Source: Magnetococcales bacterium DCbin4 (GTDB lineage: Bacteria > Pseudomonadota > Magnetococcia > Magnetococcales > UBA8363). Taken from it: a DNA stretch of 51,757 nt. Both the position numbers and the translations under genes were made by a program. The stretch covers positions 1-51,757 of the forward strand of contig PEAN01000027.1 of NCBI GenBank assembly GCA_002753735.1. The letters run 5' to 3'. This document shows positions 25,086 through 34,080 of this stretch, in pieces. Each line of letters opens with the position of its first letter. The first letter of the stretch is position 1. The notes beneath the pieces are model-generated. The model ran no database searches, had not been told where the DNA came from, and saw nothing but the letters and a program-made list of their open reading frames with translations.

Positions 25086-25687
25086 TATTTTTTCATAAGG
25101 ATTTCTGCGGCTTCCGCAACCTTGCGAAATTCGATGGGATCGCCTCCGGTGTCGGGGTGATGTTTTTTGGCCAGTTGTCGATATCTGGCACGGATGGCAC
25201 CCTCATCAGCCTCTCCCGGCAGACCGAATAGTTCCAGTGCCGCCCCTCTTCGTTCATACCGCCCCCATTGTCGCCAAAATGAATCGATCATGGTTTCGAC
25301 TTCGGTACGGGTTGTTTTTTCCAGATGGGTCAGATCCAGATAATAATCCTGTAACGGATCGAATGGGGTGACCATTCCCTCGCTTAACGGGTGAGGCCAG
25401 GGTTTGAGCCGAATCTTGAGGCAATGGATTTCCATGTCGCCCTCCCGGTTTTGCATCCGGCGTGCTTTGAGCAGATACAGCAGATGAAACAATAAAAAAT
25501 GGATTTGGAACAATTCCAGGTGATCGCTCAGGTTGCTTTGAGCAAAGGGATCGATTCGTTCCTGCTTTAAAATGCGATACAAGGCGTGTTCCTTGATGCC
25601 CATCGGGTGCAGCGACAGGATGGCGGCCAAGCGGTCCAGCAGTTGTTCTTTGAGGGGATCGGGGCAGAGGGGCGATTTCGTGTTCAT
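25082..25687 (-). CDS. DnaJ-related protein with C-terminal J domain
   Basis: This is probably a J-protein co-chaperone for DnaK. The C-terminal 45 residues form a J domain with the HPD motif in KKHHPDTGGD. The N-terminal 140 residues match the DNA-J related pattern (PF12339-like): an early helix, FQIHFLLFHLLYLL, then IRLKPWPHP and DYYLDLTHLE. From the ATG at 25687 it is 201 residues, normal for this group. The start is not supported by a clear ribosome site; a longer in-frame reading overlaps the diverging adaptor gene. Having the J domain at the C-terminus is typical here, unlike DnaJ itself. The client is unknown. Confidence 0.78.
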   Translation of the reverse strand: MNTKSPLCPDPLKEQLLDRLAAILSLHPMGIKEHALYRILKQERIDPFAQSNLSDHLELFQIHFLLFHLLYLLKARRMQNREGDMEIHCLKIRLKPWPHPLSEGMVTPFDPLQDYYLDLTHLEKTTRTEVETMIDSFWRQWGRYERRGAALELFGLPGEADEGAIRARYRQLAKKHHPDTGGDPIEFRKVAEAAEILMKKY

Positions 25688-25780
25688 GGGATCAATTGAG
25701 ACTGCATGGGAAAAACGCCATCCATGATAGAATGATTGATGGAGTGACCGAAGGGACACAGGGGTTGAGAGGCACAGGCC

Positions 25781-27157
25781 ATGACGGTACAGACCCATCA
25801 TGAGACACCGGAGTTGCTGCAACGTCAGGTTCATGGTTTGACGACATTATTGACGTTGCAGGAGGAGGCCCGCAAGGCGAGCCGGTTCGACGAATTGGCG
25901 TTTGTTGTGGTCAACAGTACATTGCGATTGGTTTCCTATGCCCAGGCCATCTTCTGGCGGCGGTCCCGGTCGGGAATACCGACGCTTGCCGGGGTTTCCG
26001 GTGTCACCCGATTCGATCATAATGCACCTCAAATGGTCTGGTACCGCAAGGCGGTCATCCATTTGGCGGGATTGCCGGGAATGGCAGCAATCCAGGAGGT
26101 GACATGGGATCGGTTACCCCCCGCATTGGCGGCGGAGGCGGAATCCTGGAGCCATTCCCATGGCATATGGCTTCCCATGAACCATCCCCGGACCGGGGAA
26201 CTGATGGGTGGACTGTGGTTGACCCGCGACCGTCCCTGGGAAGAGGGGGAACGGTTATTGTTGGAGCACCTGGTGCAGGGGTATGCCGGATCGGTGGCGT
26301 TATGGCAGGGGGGTTCCTTCTGGGGCAGGGTGCGTGCGGGATGGGTACGGATGGGTTGGGTGGTATTGGTGTTGGCGGCGTTTTTTTCCACCTTTTTGAT
26401 CGAGGTGCGGCAGACCGTTCTGGCCCCTGCGCGGGTGACGGCGGTGGATCCATCGATGGTGACCGCACCCATGGATGGCATGGTGGCCCGTTTTTTTGTT
26501 GCGCCAAATGCCGAGGTCAAAAAAGGTGACCCCCTGTTTGCGCTCGATGATACCGAATTGAATCATCGCTACCAACTGGCGCGGGAAGAACTGGCCCTGG
26601 CCCAGACGCAATTACACAAGGTGGGACAGTTGGCTTTTTCGGAACGGGAGCGGGTGGCGGAACTGGCGACCAACCGTAATCTGGTGCGTGAAGCGAGTGC
26701 CAAAGTCGATTTTGCCGCCCAATTGGTGCAACGATCCCGGGTCCATGCGGCCATCGATGGGGTGGCGGTCTTCAGCGATCCTCATGCCTGGTTGGGACGG
26801 CCGGTCCGCCTGGGGGAGCGGGTTTTGGAAATCGCCTCTCCCCAACGGGTTGAGGTGACCATCGAACTGCCCGTTGCGGAAGCGATGCCGTTGGTCATGG
26901 ATGCCGAGTTAAAATTATTTTTAGATATTGATCCATTACATCCCCTGTCCGGAAGGTTGCACTTTGCCGCTTATGAGGCAACCCCGACGCCCGAGGGGAC
27001 GTTGGTCTATCTGTTGAAGGGGGGATTCGATCGAGGAACTGTGTTGCCACGCCTGGGGTTGAAGGGGACCGCCAAGGTATACGGACTTGAGGTTTCCTTG
27101 TTTCATGTCTTGTTTCATCGTCCCATTGCCGCCGTACGCCGATGGGTGGTTTTGTGA
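25781..27157 (+). CDS. GAF-like domain, membrane-anchored HlyD-type adaptor
   Basis: The protein joins a cytoplasmic sensor-like domain to a periplasmic adaptor. Residues about 35-185 resemble a GAF domain (FVVVNSTLRLVSYAQAIFWRR, then GIWLPM and GELMGGLWLTRD). A membrane segment follows at about 192-212 (VVLVLAAFFSTFLIEV), then a biotinyl-lipoyl/HlyD region from about 215: VTAPMDGMVARFFVAPNAEVKKGDPLFALDD, a short coiled coil, and a beta-barrel part. It is 458 residues. GAGAGG lies nine bases before the ATG. The next coding gene on the strand is an M50 protease with its own HlyD part, so the two probably form one envelope complex. No ATPase or TolC gene is nearby. Confidence 0.75.
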   Translation: MTVQTHHETPELLQRQVHGLTTLLTLQEEARKASRFDELAFVVVNSTLRLVSYAQAIFWRRSRSGIPTLAGVSGVTRFDHNAPQMVWYRKAVIHLAGLPGMAAIQEVTWDRLPPALAAEAESWSHSHGIWLPMNHPRTGELMGGLWLTRDRPWEEGERLLLEHLVQGYAGSVALWQGGSFWGRVRAGWVRMGWVVLVLAAFFSTFLIEVRQTVLAPARVTAVDPSMVTAPMDGMVARFFVAPNAEVKKGDPLFALDDTELNHRYQLAREELALAQTQLHKVGQLAFSERERVAELATNRNLVREASAKVDFAAQLVQRSRVHAAIDGVAVFSDPHAWLGRPVRLGERVLEIASPQRVEVTIELPVAEAMPLVMDAELKLFLDIDPLHPLSGRLHFAAYEATPTPEGTLVYLLKGGFDRGTVLPRLGLKGTAKVYGLEVSLFHVLFHRPIAAVRRWVVL

Positions 27158-27201
27158 CCGGCCAGATGCAACGTAGCCGTTATGGCGTATTGGCATTTAT
27201 T

Positions 27202-27399
27202 ATTAAGAAAAAAAAGGGGGCTTAAGGGATTGCCCCCAGGGTTTTGACTTTAAATTGAAAGCTCCAATTTTTGCTTTTGATTTTGTTTTCGACTTTAAAA
27301 ACAAAGTCAAAAGCAGCGTATGGAACCCTTTTTGTTTAAATTCAAAAACAAAGTCAACACCCTGGGGGCAATCCCCCAGACCCCTTTTTTTTCTCAATA
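27202..27399. repeat. Dispersed inverted-repeat element, full copy C (expanded core)
   Basis: Left arm AGGGATTGCCCCCAGGG with TTTTGACTTT and right arm CACCCTGGGGGCAATCCCCC with AGACCCC and a T-run bracket a core about 50 bases longer than in copies A and B. The extra core DNA is AT-rich (GAAAGCTCCAATTTTTGC and following). The conserved AAAGTCAAAAGC word is still present. It lies between two same-strand genes of the adaptor/protease pair. Confidence 0.85.
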
Positions 27400-27459
27400 A
27401 TTTCAATGCAAACGGGGTGCTGAATAGTTACCTTTTTTTATGGTTTTGATCGATCCTTT

Positions 27460-27515
27460 GAAGTCAAAACCCTGGGGGCAATCCTTTAAGACCCCTTTTT
27501 TCTTTTGATCGTTTC
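27460..27515. repeat. Dispersed element, isolated right arm D
   Basis: GAAGTCAAAACCCTGGGGGC, AATCCTTTAAG, ACCCC, T-run, TTTTGATC. It is a single right arm whose inner hairpin is partly lost. It ends about 20 bases before the M50 protease gene. Together with copy C it fills the 377-base gap between the two genes. Confidence 0.7.
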
Positions 27516-27534
27516 CAAAATCAGGGGAATCTGA

Positions 27535-29634
27535 ATGGTCACGATGCAACTGCCCCTGCTGCGCCAGGATTTGCGTCTGCTGCCAGGGGGGACGGGACCG
27601 GGTGGGGCACCGACTTGGTTGTTATGGGATCAGCCGCGCAATCTTTTTTTCCGCCTGGGTTGGGTCGAATTTGAACTGATCTCACGCTGGACCCGTGTGC
27701 ACGAACCCCAAGCGTTGATCGATGCGGTCAACCGTGAAACCACCCTGAAGCTGACCTTGAATCATCTGGAAACCCTGGTTCGGTTCCTGTCATCCCAGGG
27801 GTTGATCCACGCGCAGGGTCGATCCTCCGCGCAGCACTTGCCGCCTCCGCCAAGTTTGATGACCCGGTTATTGCATCACTATCTGTTTTTCAGGATTCCC
27901 CTGGTCCGCCCCGATTCCTTCCTGGAGGCGATGCTGCCGTTGGTGACACCCTCATTGCACCGGCTGATGATGTTTTTGACCGGTCTTGCCTTTCTTCTGG
28001 GGAGCTATGTGACGTTGCGGCAGTGGGATACGTTTACCGCCTCGTTGACTCAATGGACCACGCCCACTGGTTTGGCAATTTTGTTCATGACGGTGCTGGT
28101 GGCCAAACTGGTGCATGAACTGGGACATGCGGTGACAGCAAAGCGGTTGGGATGCCGGGTTCCGGTCATGGGGATCGCCTTTCTCGTCCTTTGGCCGTTT
28201 TTCTACACCGATACCAATGAAACCTGGCGCCTGACCCGCAAGGAAGATCGCCTGGCGGTTGCTGCTGCCGGGATCATGGCGGAGTCGGTCTTGGCGGCGT
28301 GGGGATTGTTGGCCTGGGCCATGGTGGATGATGGTCCATGGCGGGGGGCGCTTTTTTCGTTGGTGGCGGTCATCTGGACCAGTACCCTGCTTTTGAATGC
28401 CAATCCGTTCATGCGGTTTGATGGTTATTTCATCCTGTCGGATGCCCTGGACCTGCCCAATCTGCATGAACGGGCGTTTGCCATGGGGAAATGGTTCATC
28501 CGGACCCGTCTTTTGGGGGCATCGTTGCCTCCTCCCGAACCCTGGTCTTCGGGAATGCGTGTTTTTTTAATCGCATTTGCCCTGGGGACCTGGATCTATC
28601 GCCTGGTGTTGTATCTGGGGATTGCACTTTTGGTTTATCATTTGTTTTTCAAGCTGTTGGGCGCATTTCTCATGGGGGTGGAATTGTATTGGTTCCTCTT
28701 GCGTCCCATGGGTCATGAGGTGGCTTGGTGGTGGCGCAATCGCAGGGAAATGGCGGCGGGCCATGTCCGATTGTGGATGCTGCTGATTTTGCTGGGGGGG
28801 ATGGTGTTGTTCCTGCCGTGGCAGATTCCGGTGCGGATGCCAGCGGTATTGCGGTCATCGGTCTATGCCGAGGTGTATCCGCCAGAGGGGGGACGCCTTG
28901 CGGTGGTATCGGTCCATCCGGGTCAGTGGGTGCGACAGGGTGAGGTATTGTTGCCATTGGAGGCCCCTGAACTGGAAGGTGCCCTGGTTCAGGCCCGCCT
29001 GGAAGTGTTGCGCTTGCAGGGGGAGTTGGCGTTATTGGGGCCGAATTTCGTTGCGGATCGTTTGGTGACGGAACAAAAATTATCGGCGGCCCGGGTATTG
29101 GTGGTTGGTTTGTTGGCCCGGAAGGATCGGTTGACGATCCGTGCCCCTGTTTCCGGGACGGTAACCCTGCTGCGCGAAGGGTTGGCGGATGGTCTGTGGG
29201 TGGGCAAGGAGGATCTTCTTCTGGAGATCCGGGCGTTGGGTTCAGAACGGATCATCGCCTATGTGGCGGAAAAGGAGCGCGATCTGCTTGAGCCTGGAAT
29301 GCGCGGGGTGTTTTATCCCAATCATGCCGGTTTTCCAGTTATCGACTGTGACTGGGTGGATGCCGATCCGTTTGCGGTGTCCCGGCTGGAAGATTTGCCA
29401 CTGGCGTCGGTGTATGGGGGACCGCTTGAGGTTGAGCGTATGGAGGGCGGAGGGGTGCGTCCCCTCCAGCCCCGGTTCATGATCCGCTTCCAGGGGCGTG
29501 ATCTGGCGGCGTTGCCGAAAATGGTTGCACAGGCGATTCCGGGAATGGTCATTTTGCCTGGCCGACCCGACTCCCTGGCGGGAAGGATTGGCAAACGGAT
29601 TGCAGCCCTCTGGGTACGGGAAATGGGTTGGTAA
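27535..29634 (+). CDS. PqqD-like / M50 site-2 protease / HlyD fusion protein
   Basis: This is a multi-pass membrane zinc protease with adaptor parts. Residues about 28-92 look like a PqqD/RRE-type winged-helix domain (hydrophobic pattern ending FLSSQGLI). Membrane helices surround the M50 active site: HELGH (H194, E195, H198) and NPFMRFDG (290-297) supplying the third zinc ligand. Further helices run to about 435; from about 445 a HlyD/biotinyl-lipoyl region follows (GGRLAVVSVHPGQWVRQGEVLLPLEAPELE, then IRAPVSGTV). It is 699 residues. AGGGGA lies six bases before the ATG at 27535. With the preceding GAF-HlyD gene it likely matures and/or exports a peptide or protein; PqqD-like domains often bind ribosomal-peptide leaders. 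No precursor peptide or radical SAM gene was seen. Confidence 0.75.
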   Translation: MVTMQLPLLRQDLRLLPGGTGPGGAPTWLLWDQPRNLFFRLGWVEFELISRWTRVHEPQALIDAVNRETTLKLTLNHLETLVRFLSSQGLIHAQGRSSAQHLPPPPSLMTRLLHHYLFFRIPLVRPDSFLEAMLPLVTPSLHRLMMFLTGLAFLLGSYVTLRQWDTFTASLTQWTTPTGLAILFMTVLVAKLVHELGHAVTAKRLGCRVPVMGIAFLVLWPFFYTDTNETWRLTRKEDRLAVAAAGIMAESVLAAWGLLAWAMVDDGPWRGALFSLVAVIWTSTLLLNANPFMRFDGYFILSDALDLPNLHERAFAMGKWFIRTRLLGASLPPPEPWSSGMRVFLIAFALGTWIYRLVLYLGIALLVYHLFFKLLGAFLMGVELYWFLLRPMGHEVAWWWRNRREMAAGHVRLWMLLILLGGMVLFLPWQIPVRMPAVLRSSVYAEVYPPEGGRLAVVSVHPGQWVRQGEVLLPLEAPELEGALVQARLEVLRLQGELALLGPNFVADRLVTEQKLSAARVLVVGLLARKDRLTIRAPVSGTVTLLREGLADGLWVGKEDLLLEIRALGSERIIAYVAEKERDLLEPGMRGVFYPNHAGFPVIDCDWVDADPFAVSRLEDLPLASVYGGPLEVERMEGGGVRPLQPRFMIRFQGRDLAALPKMVAQAIPGMVILPGRPDSLAGRIGKRIAALWVREMGW

Positions 29635-29635
29635 A

Positions 29636-29682
29636 CGATCAAGAAACAAGGTTTCCGCCGCGACAGACCTCAGGGTTGAATT
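29636..29682. repeat. Possible decayed left arm at edge of defence island
   Basis: GATCAAGAAACAAGG, then a diverged middle and CAGGGTTGAATTC resemble the start and inner edge of the dispersed element's left arm. It sits between the M50 gene stop and the stop of the SIR2 gene. Similarity is weak. Confidence 0.3.
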
Positions 29683-29688
29683 CCGAAG

Positions 29689-32600
29689 CTACTGGGAGTC
29701 AGCGTCGCCAGTCGACCCATTTTTCTTCAAGACATATTCTTCAACAGCGTTACGCACTTCTGCCATTGGATCATTTGAAGCATTGTCCAGCCACTGTTTA
29801 ATGGACTCGGCCTTCATGTATGATGCATTTTGACTCATGATCAGGGAGAGTTTTACACATTGATATCTGAGAAGTGGCAAATCATCGGTCACTGGCTGAC
29901 GATCAAATCTATCGTAGGAAGTTTCATCCAGCAGGAATCTTAATCCGTGGATGCAATCGCCAGCCAGTTGAGTCCTCCATTCTTCAGGACCATCCTGGAA
30001 AATCCATATGGCGAAGGTGATTGCAGGAAGTATGGTCGCTCTTCTCCGCACCCGAATGATTGCGCCAACTTCACGGATCAGATCGAGTGGTGGTGATGGC
30101 AAGCCATCGGGAAAATACTTGACACTTCGACTCCACTGAAAAAGAACATTGGTGGCAATATAGGCTTGCCTCTCTGAATCAGACGCCATGAGCTGCGTAA
30201 GTGAGAATTGTGCCAGCTGAACCTGCTCAGGAATGGATCGTACCAAACCGGGGAACAGATAGAACACCTCCGGAAAGTCCTGGATTCTTGGTTGAACAAT
30301 ATTCAGCAATTCCAGTGCGGTTTCTTCAGGAAGTGTGAATGCGGAAATGAGGGATCCAATGGCTATAAGGTCCTTTCTCATTTGCACAATCTTATCGCCG
30401 ACCATCAATCCATCCGATGATGGGAACTCAAGACCAGTGGAGACCCAGCGTCTGATTAGTGCATGAATGAAGATCTCATCCTCTTGCGACAATCTGAAGG
30501 ACCGTTCCGGTTTCTGCTCCAGGCCAACTGCTCTGCCCAACATTGCAAGATTATTTTGAATCGCTCTTGATGTCTCGGGTTCGGTTTCCAGGTACGCTGT
30601 CCTGAATATTTTTTCTGCATGACCATTTTCCGGCTCAGGTAGTCTTAGAAAAACCCACTCGTCAATCGAGGTATGCCCGGGCATCCCGTTTATTTTGCTG
30701 AACTGCTTGTTCCAAAGAGCCTCAGCGAATTTCTGCTGCTGTTGCGATGACAGCACGCCAAGCATATAAAGCTTAATCAATCTCCGGGCCGCCCGTTTGC
30801 GCGTGGCAGATTCGGTCATGGCGGACAGGAGTTCCTCAACCGGCTTTTCGATTTCCCCGTGGGGTGTCGTTGGAACCGGAAGGGGTGGCGTTTCTGGCCA
30901 TGAATCAAAAGGATCTGGCCACTGATTTTCATGGGCCACCATGAACAGGCAACGCCCCGGGATGGGCAACGCGGCCAAGGTTGGAACATGCCGAAAACGC
31001 TCTGATACCGGGAGGGCTTTGAGGACTCGTTTAAAAAGATGGCCCAATTCGGTTGTTAACCCGGGATGCTGACGAAACAGCTCTGATTTGTAGTATTCAC
31101 AAGCCCGCTCAAATAGAGCATTGATGATTCCGACTTGCAATCGCGGGGTAAGCATTGAGAGCAGTTCAACGGCAACACGCAGACGTATAACCCAATAGTC
31201 CTGATTGCGGCCATCTTGACAACCGCATCTTACCCATGAATAGCCAGTAAGCTTCTGTAAATAATCTACCATGAATCGAACAAAATTGCCATCTAACCTG
31301 GCGATGGTCGTTCGAGTGAATAGCTTTTTGAAGTACTTATTATTGTAAGAGCTCGCCAGACGCCACCCAAGAAGAGCTGCAGTTGCTGGATGTTGCTTGA
31401 CAAGCCGCAGAGCGCAAAGATTCAGTCCTTGCTCATCAATGATTACTGAAGGTAACCCTGCCAATTCCGTCAGGCGCTTCATCTGATAAGCTGAGAGCAA
31501 GCCTGACTCCTTAAATCCCCAATAAACAAACTGACGCCATAGACGTATCTCCCCAAGGTCAAACATTCGTTCTTCAACCGGACCATCGGTGGGTGGGGGA
31601 GGAGGATCCTTTTCCAATTCACCAAGTAAAGCATAAAAGTCTGCGTAGGCGTCACAGTGATGAACCGCCAACTCTTTCCATCTTTGACGGATGGCCTCTC
31701 CATGCTCATGTTGAGCCAAGTCGTTTTCTCTATTCTGAAAATCCATTGACAACGACGTCAATCTCATAAGAGGGAAAAGGGCCCATCCCTCACGGGAAAG
31801 ATTTGGCAGGTCAACATCGCCCTTCCTTGTGTTGCGGCGGATTGACTGGATGGATGAACGTACAAGAGCCAGCGCTTGATCAACATGGTTGGTCTCTGCC
31901 AACAAGGCAGCTTTACGGACACCCCAGAACGGATCACTTCGCCCGGTATTCCACCCTCCAAGCAGCTTTTCCAACTCCGCGTGGTCCAATCTACTCAATG
32001 CGACCAGGCAACGTTCGTAGAGCACTTTGTTGCCAAACTCAGGGTCGTCACCGACAAATGGGGCCAATTTGTCAAGCCAGTCTGAAGCGGTGTTCAGATC
32101 TGCATCATCACGGGAAGAGCGCACCACGGCCAATGCCAATTCCCGCCAGCAATGGCGCGCACGGGTCCAATCCGGATTGGGCCATTCAACCGTTGAACCT
32201 TGGGAGTCAAGGCAAACTTGGCTCTGGACATCGACTGATTCCAGGATGGAAACAATTTCCCGCACGACTTTACCAAATATCGGCGCTAATGCTATTTCCA
32301 TGCGCCAGACCAACGCCTCAAGTGCAAAAAGCCGATCCCATGGCATCATGCCCGGGTGAGGGTGAGCCACCTCCAGGATCCACTGTTCAGTATGAAGCCA
32401 GACGGTACGGCGCACGTGTCCAGGGGCTATGAGCCAACCGGGGTAACAGGAACGATTGTGGGCCCATACATCAATCATTTCCTTCACTGCCGTAAGGCGT
32501 GGTTCACCCTTAAGAGGAGGCATTTCAGGTTGTAACGCTTCCTTCATGGGGCGAGACGTTGCAGAAGAAGTTGGAATTTTCAAGTATGAAGGTGGTTGGG

Positions 32601-33534
32601 GTGGCGGGTCTCCTTGTCCGGGCCAAAAATACGGCGGTAACGGCCTCCCCTGGTGCAGCATATGGAGAAACCATTCTGTCGCATACCGATGACGGTTGTC
32701 AGATGGCCAATGTTCACTGCCCGGGAGATGGGCCAGATCGATGGGAACCACATGGCGTTCTTCAAGCATACGCCGACGATGTGGGGAGAGGTCCAACCAG
32801 CCCACCAGAAATATTTTCTGGCTCAATACGTTCAGATGATCTCGAACCCACCCTGACCAATGAAGGAAATTTGGATCATCCCCAGAAAAACCAATCAGGC
32901 AGAAAACGTTCTCCATCATGGATTGGCGGACGAGGTTCACGAATGGGGCGAACCTTGATGGGTATGTACGGTAGTCCTCTTCAGTAAAGATGAAAGGATC
33001 GTTGGCGGGCAACGTCCCATGCAATTTGACAATACGTGGGCGCTTGCTCCCCGGGATTTCAGAAAGCGTTCTCACGACGTGGTAGTTGCGATTGAATACA
33101 TCCAACCGGCCCTGTTCAAGGAGGGTGTCCCAGTTGGTGGTCAATACCTCGGCCCAAGGCAGGTTGAGCAATAGCTGGTGCAAATCTCCAGGGACGTATT
33201 CCTCGTTGGGTACAATGCCACGAATCATTCCATTCAAAGCGGTTCGTCCGAAAGCGGCTTCGAACTCCTGGGCCAATCTCAGGAACCCGCTGGTCGCGCC
33301 AGCCTCTTTCATCGCGCGGTCATGCTGGTCACATTGTTCGGGCTTGACGTAAAGACGATCAGCCATTTCGCGGGCGGTATCCGCCCAGGTTGGCATTTGG
33401 CGACTGCTGCCTGAAACCGGATGTGCATTCCGGCTGAATCCAGCACCAACCATGACTGCGGCATTGCCAAACGGCGCATCCCGCCACAACGCCTCTCGAA
33501 GGCGTGTCACATGGGCCATGTCGGGAAACGACAT
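29689..33534 (-). CDS. Large SIR2-domain protein, candidate anti-phage NADase
   Basis: This 1281-residue protein has an N-terminal SIR2-like domain (about residues 20-260): MVGAGFSRNA nucleotide loop, TTNWD (N134), VKLHG (H172), and IGFSGDDPNF. The Asn and His are the residues that catalyse NAD+ cleavage in defence sirtuins such as ThsA and DSR2, and their spacing is similar. The remaining thousand residues are mostly helical with Trp- and Leu-rich segments, no obvious transmembrane part, and no ATPase motif; they may form the sensor. Base use is more AT-rich than the neighbours. The ATG at 33534 has GGAGG five bases upstream; another ATG at 33546 does not. A type I restriction remnant lies upstream. 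Defence role is inferred. Confidence 0.8.
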   Translation of the reverse strand: MSFPDMAHVTRLREALWRDAPFGNAAVMVGAGFSRNAHPVSGSSRQMPTWADTAREMADRLYVKPEQCDQHDRAMKEAGATSGFLRLAQEFEAAFGRTALNGMIRGIVPNEEYVPGDLHQLLLNLPWAEVLTTNWDTLLEQGRLDVFNRNYHVVRTLSEIPGSKRPRIVKLHGTLPANDPFIFTEEDYRTYPSRFAPFVNLVRQSMMENVFCLIGFSGDDPNFLHWSGWVRDHLNVLSQKIFLVGWLDLSPHRRRMLEERHVVPIDLAHLPGSEHWPSDNRHRYATEWFLHMLHQGRPLPPYFWPGQGDPPPQPPSYLKIPTSSATSRPMKEALQPEMPPLKGEPRLTAVKEMIDVWAHNRSCYPGWLIAPGHVRRTVWLHTEQWILEVAHPHPGMMPWDRLFALEALVWRMEIALAPIFGKVVREIVSILESVDVQSQVCLDSQGSTVEWPNPDWTRARHCWRELALAVVRSSRDDADLNTASDWLDKLAPFVGDDPEFGNKVLYERCLVALSRLDHAELEKLLGGWNTGRSDPFWGVRKAALLAETNHVDQALALVRSSIQSIRRNTRKGDVDLPNLSREGWALFPLMRLTSLSMDFQNRENDLAQHEHGEAIRQRWKELAVHHCDAYADFYALLGELEKDPPPPPTDGPVEERMFDLGEIRLWRQFVYWGFKESGLLSAYQMKRLTELAGLPSVIIDEQGLNLCALRLVKQHPATAALLGWRLASSYNNKYFKKLFTRTTIARLDGNFVRFMVDYLQKLTGYSWVRCGCQDGRNQDYWVIRLRVAVELLSMLTPRLQVGIINALFERACEYYKSELFRQHPGLTTELGHLFKRVLKALPVSERFRHVPTLAALPIPGRCLFMVAHENQWPDPFDSWPETPPLPVPTTPHGEIEKPVEELLSAMTESATRKRAARRLIKLYMLGVLSSQQQQKFAEALWNKQFSKINGMPGHTSIDEWVFLRLPEPENGHAEKIFRTAYLETEPETSRAIQNNLAMLGRAVGLEQKPERSFRLSQEDEIFIHALIRRWVSTGLEFPSSDGLMVGDKIVQMRKDLIAIGSLISAFTLPEETALELLNIVQPRIQDFPEVFYLFPGLVRSIPEQVQLAQFSLTQLMASDSERQAYIATNVLFQWSRSVKYFPDGLPSPPLDLIREVGAIIRVRRRATILPAITFAIWIFQDGPEEWRTQLAGDCIHGLRFLLDETSYDRFDRQPVTDDLPLLRYQCVKLSLIMSQNASYMKAESIKQWLDNASNDPMAEVRNAVEEYVLKKNGSTGDADSQ

Positions 33535-33563
33535 CAGATCCTCCATTCATGACAACAAATTCA

Positions 33564-33728
33564 TCAGTAGAACTCCCGGAGATGCCCATATGCCCGGTCG
33601 AACCACTCCTGCTCCTTGTGGCGCTTGTTCTTCAAGAGGATTTTGCGCAGTGCTTTCCGGATGGCGCTGAGGGATTGCCGGTCGGGGAAGCGGGCCATGA
33701 GGACGATCTCGTCGATGTCGCTGACAAT
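33564..33728 (-). pseudogene. hsdR: 3' remnant of type I restriction endonuclease gene hsdR
   Basis: On the minus strand, 54 codons ending in a stop read IVSDIDEIVLMARF, then AIRKALRKILLKNK, HKEQEWFDRAYGHLREFY. This matches the usual HsdR C-terminus (a DIDEIV segment, KALRKTLLKYKLH, QELFDRAYGYIRQYY). A stop or frameshift precedes it and the rest of the gene is missing. It ends 30 bases before the SIR2 start, on the same strand. Confidence 0.7.
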
Positions 33729-34080
33729 GCGCCCCGGTTCTGCTCCTCTTCAGGCATACGATAGCATACCAAGACAGCATGACATATGATTTTCAGCGTA
33801 ATCATCCCCTGTCCAGCGTCACCGTATGGAATACCGGATGGAAGGGTGATCTTCCAATTCGCATTTTGCTGGACTGGGCGTTCCGGGGCGATCCGTCGAA
33901 CCTGCCGCACTGGGTAGCATGGGCCAGCAGGGTCAAAAGGGACGGGCATGTCGGTTGGTCAGATCCTGTTTGTGGCAGGCTGGCAGGCGTTCGCTGGGAA
34001 AAAAGGGATGGATCAATTCCGTAAGGTTGCGACTGTCGTCCAGGCCGAACTGAAACCCCTCTTCGGGCAGTTGCTTCTGA
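33729..34080. other. Gap between hsdR remnant and phoU
   Basis: Several overlapping open frames occur on both strands but none is recognisable or has a clear ribosome site. It may be decayed mobile or restriction-system DNA. Confidence 0.4.
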
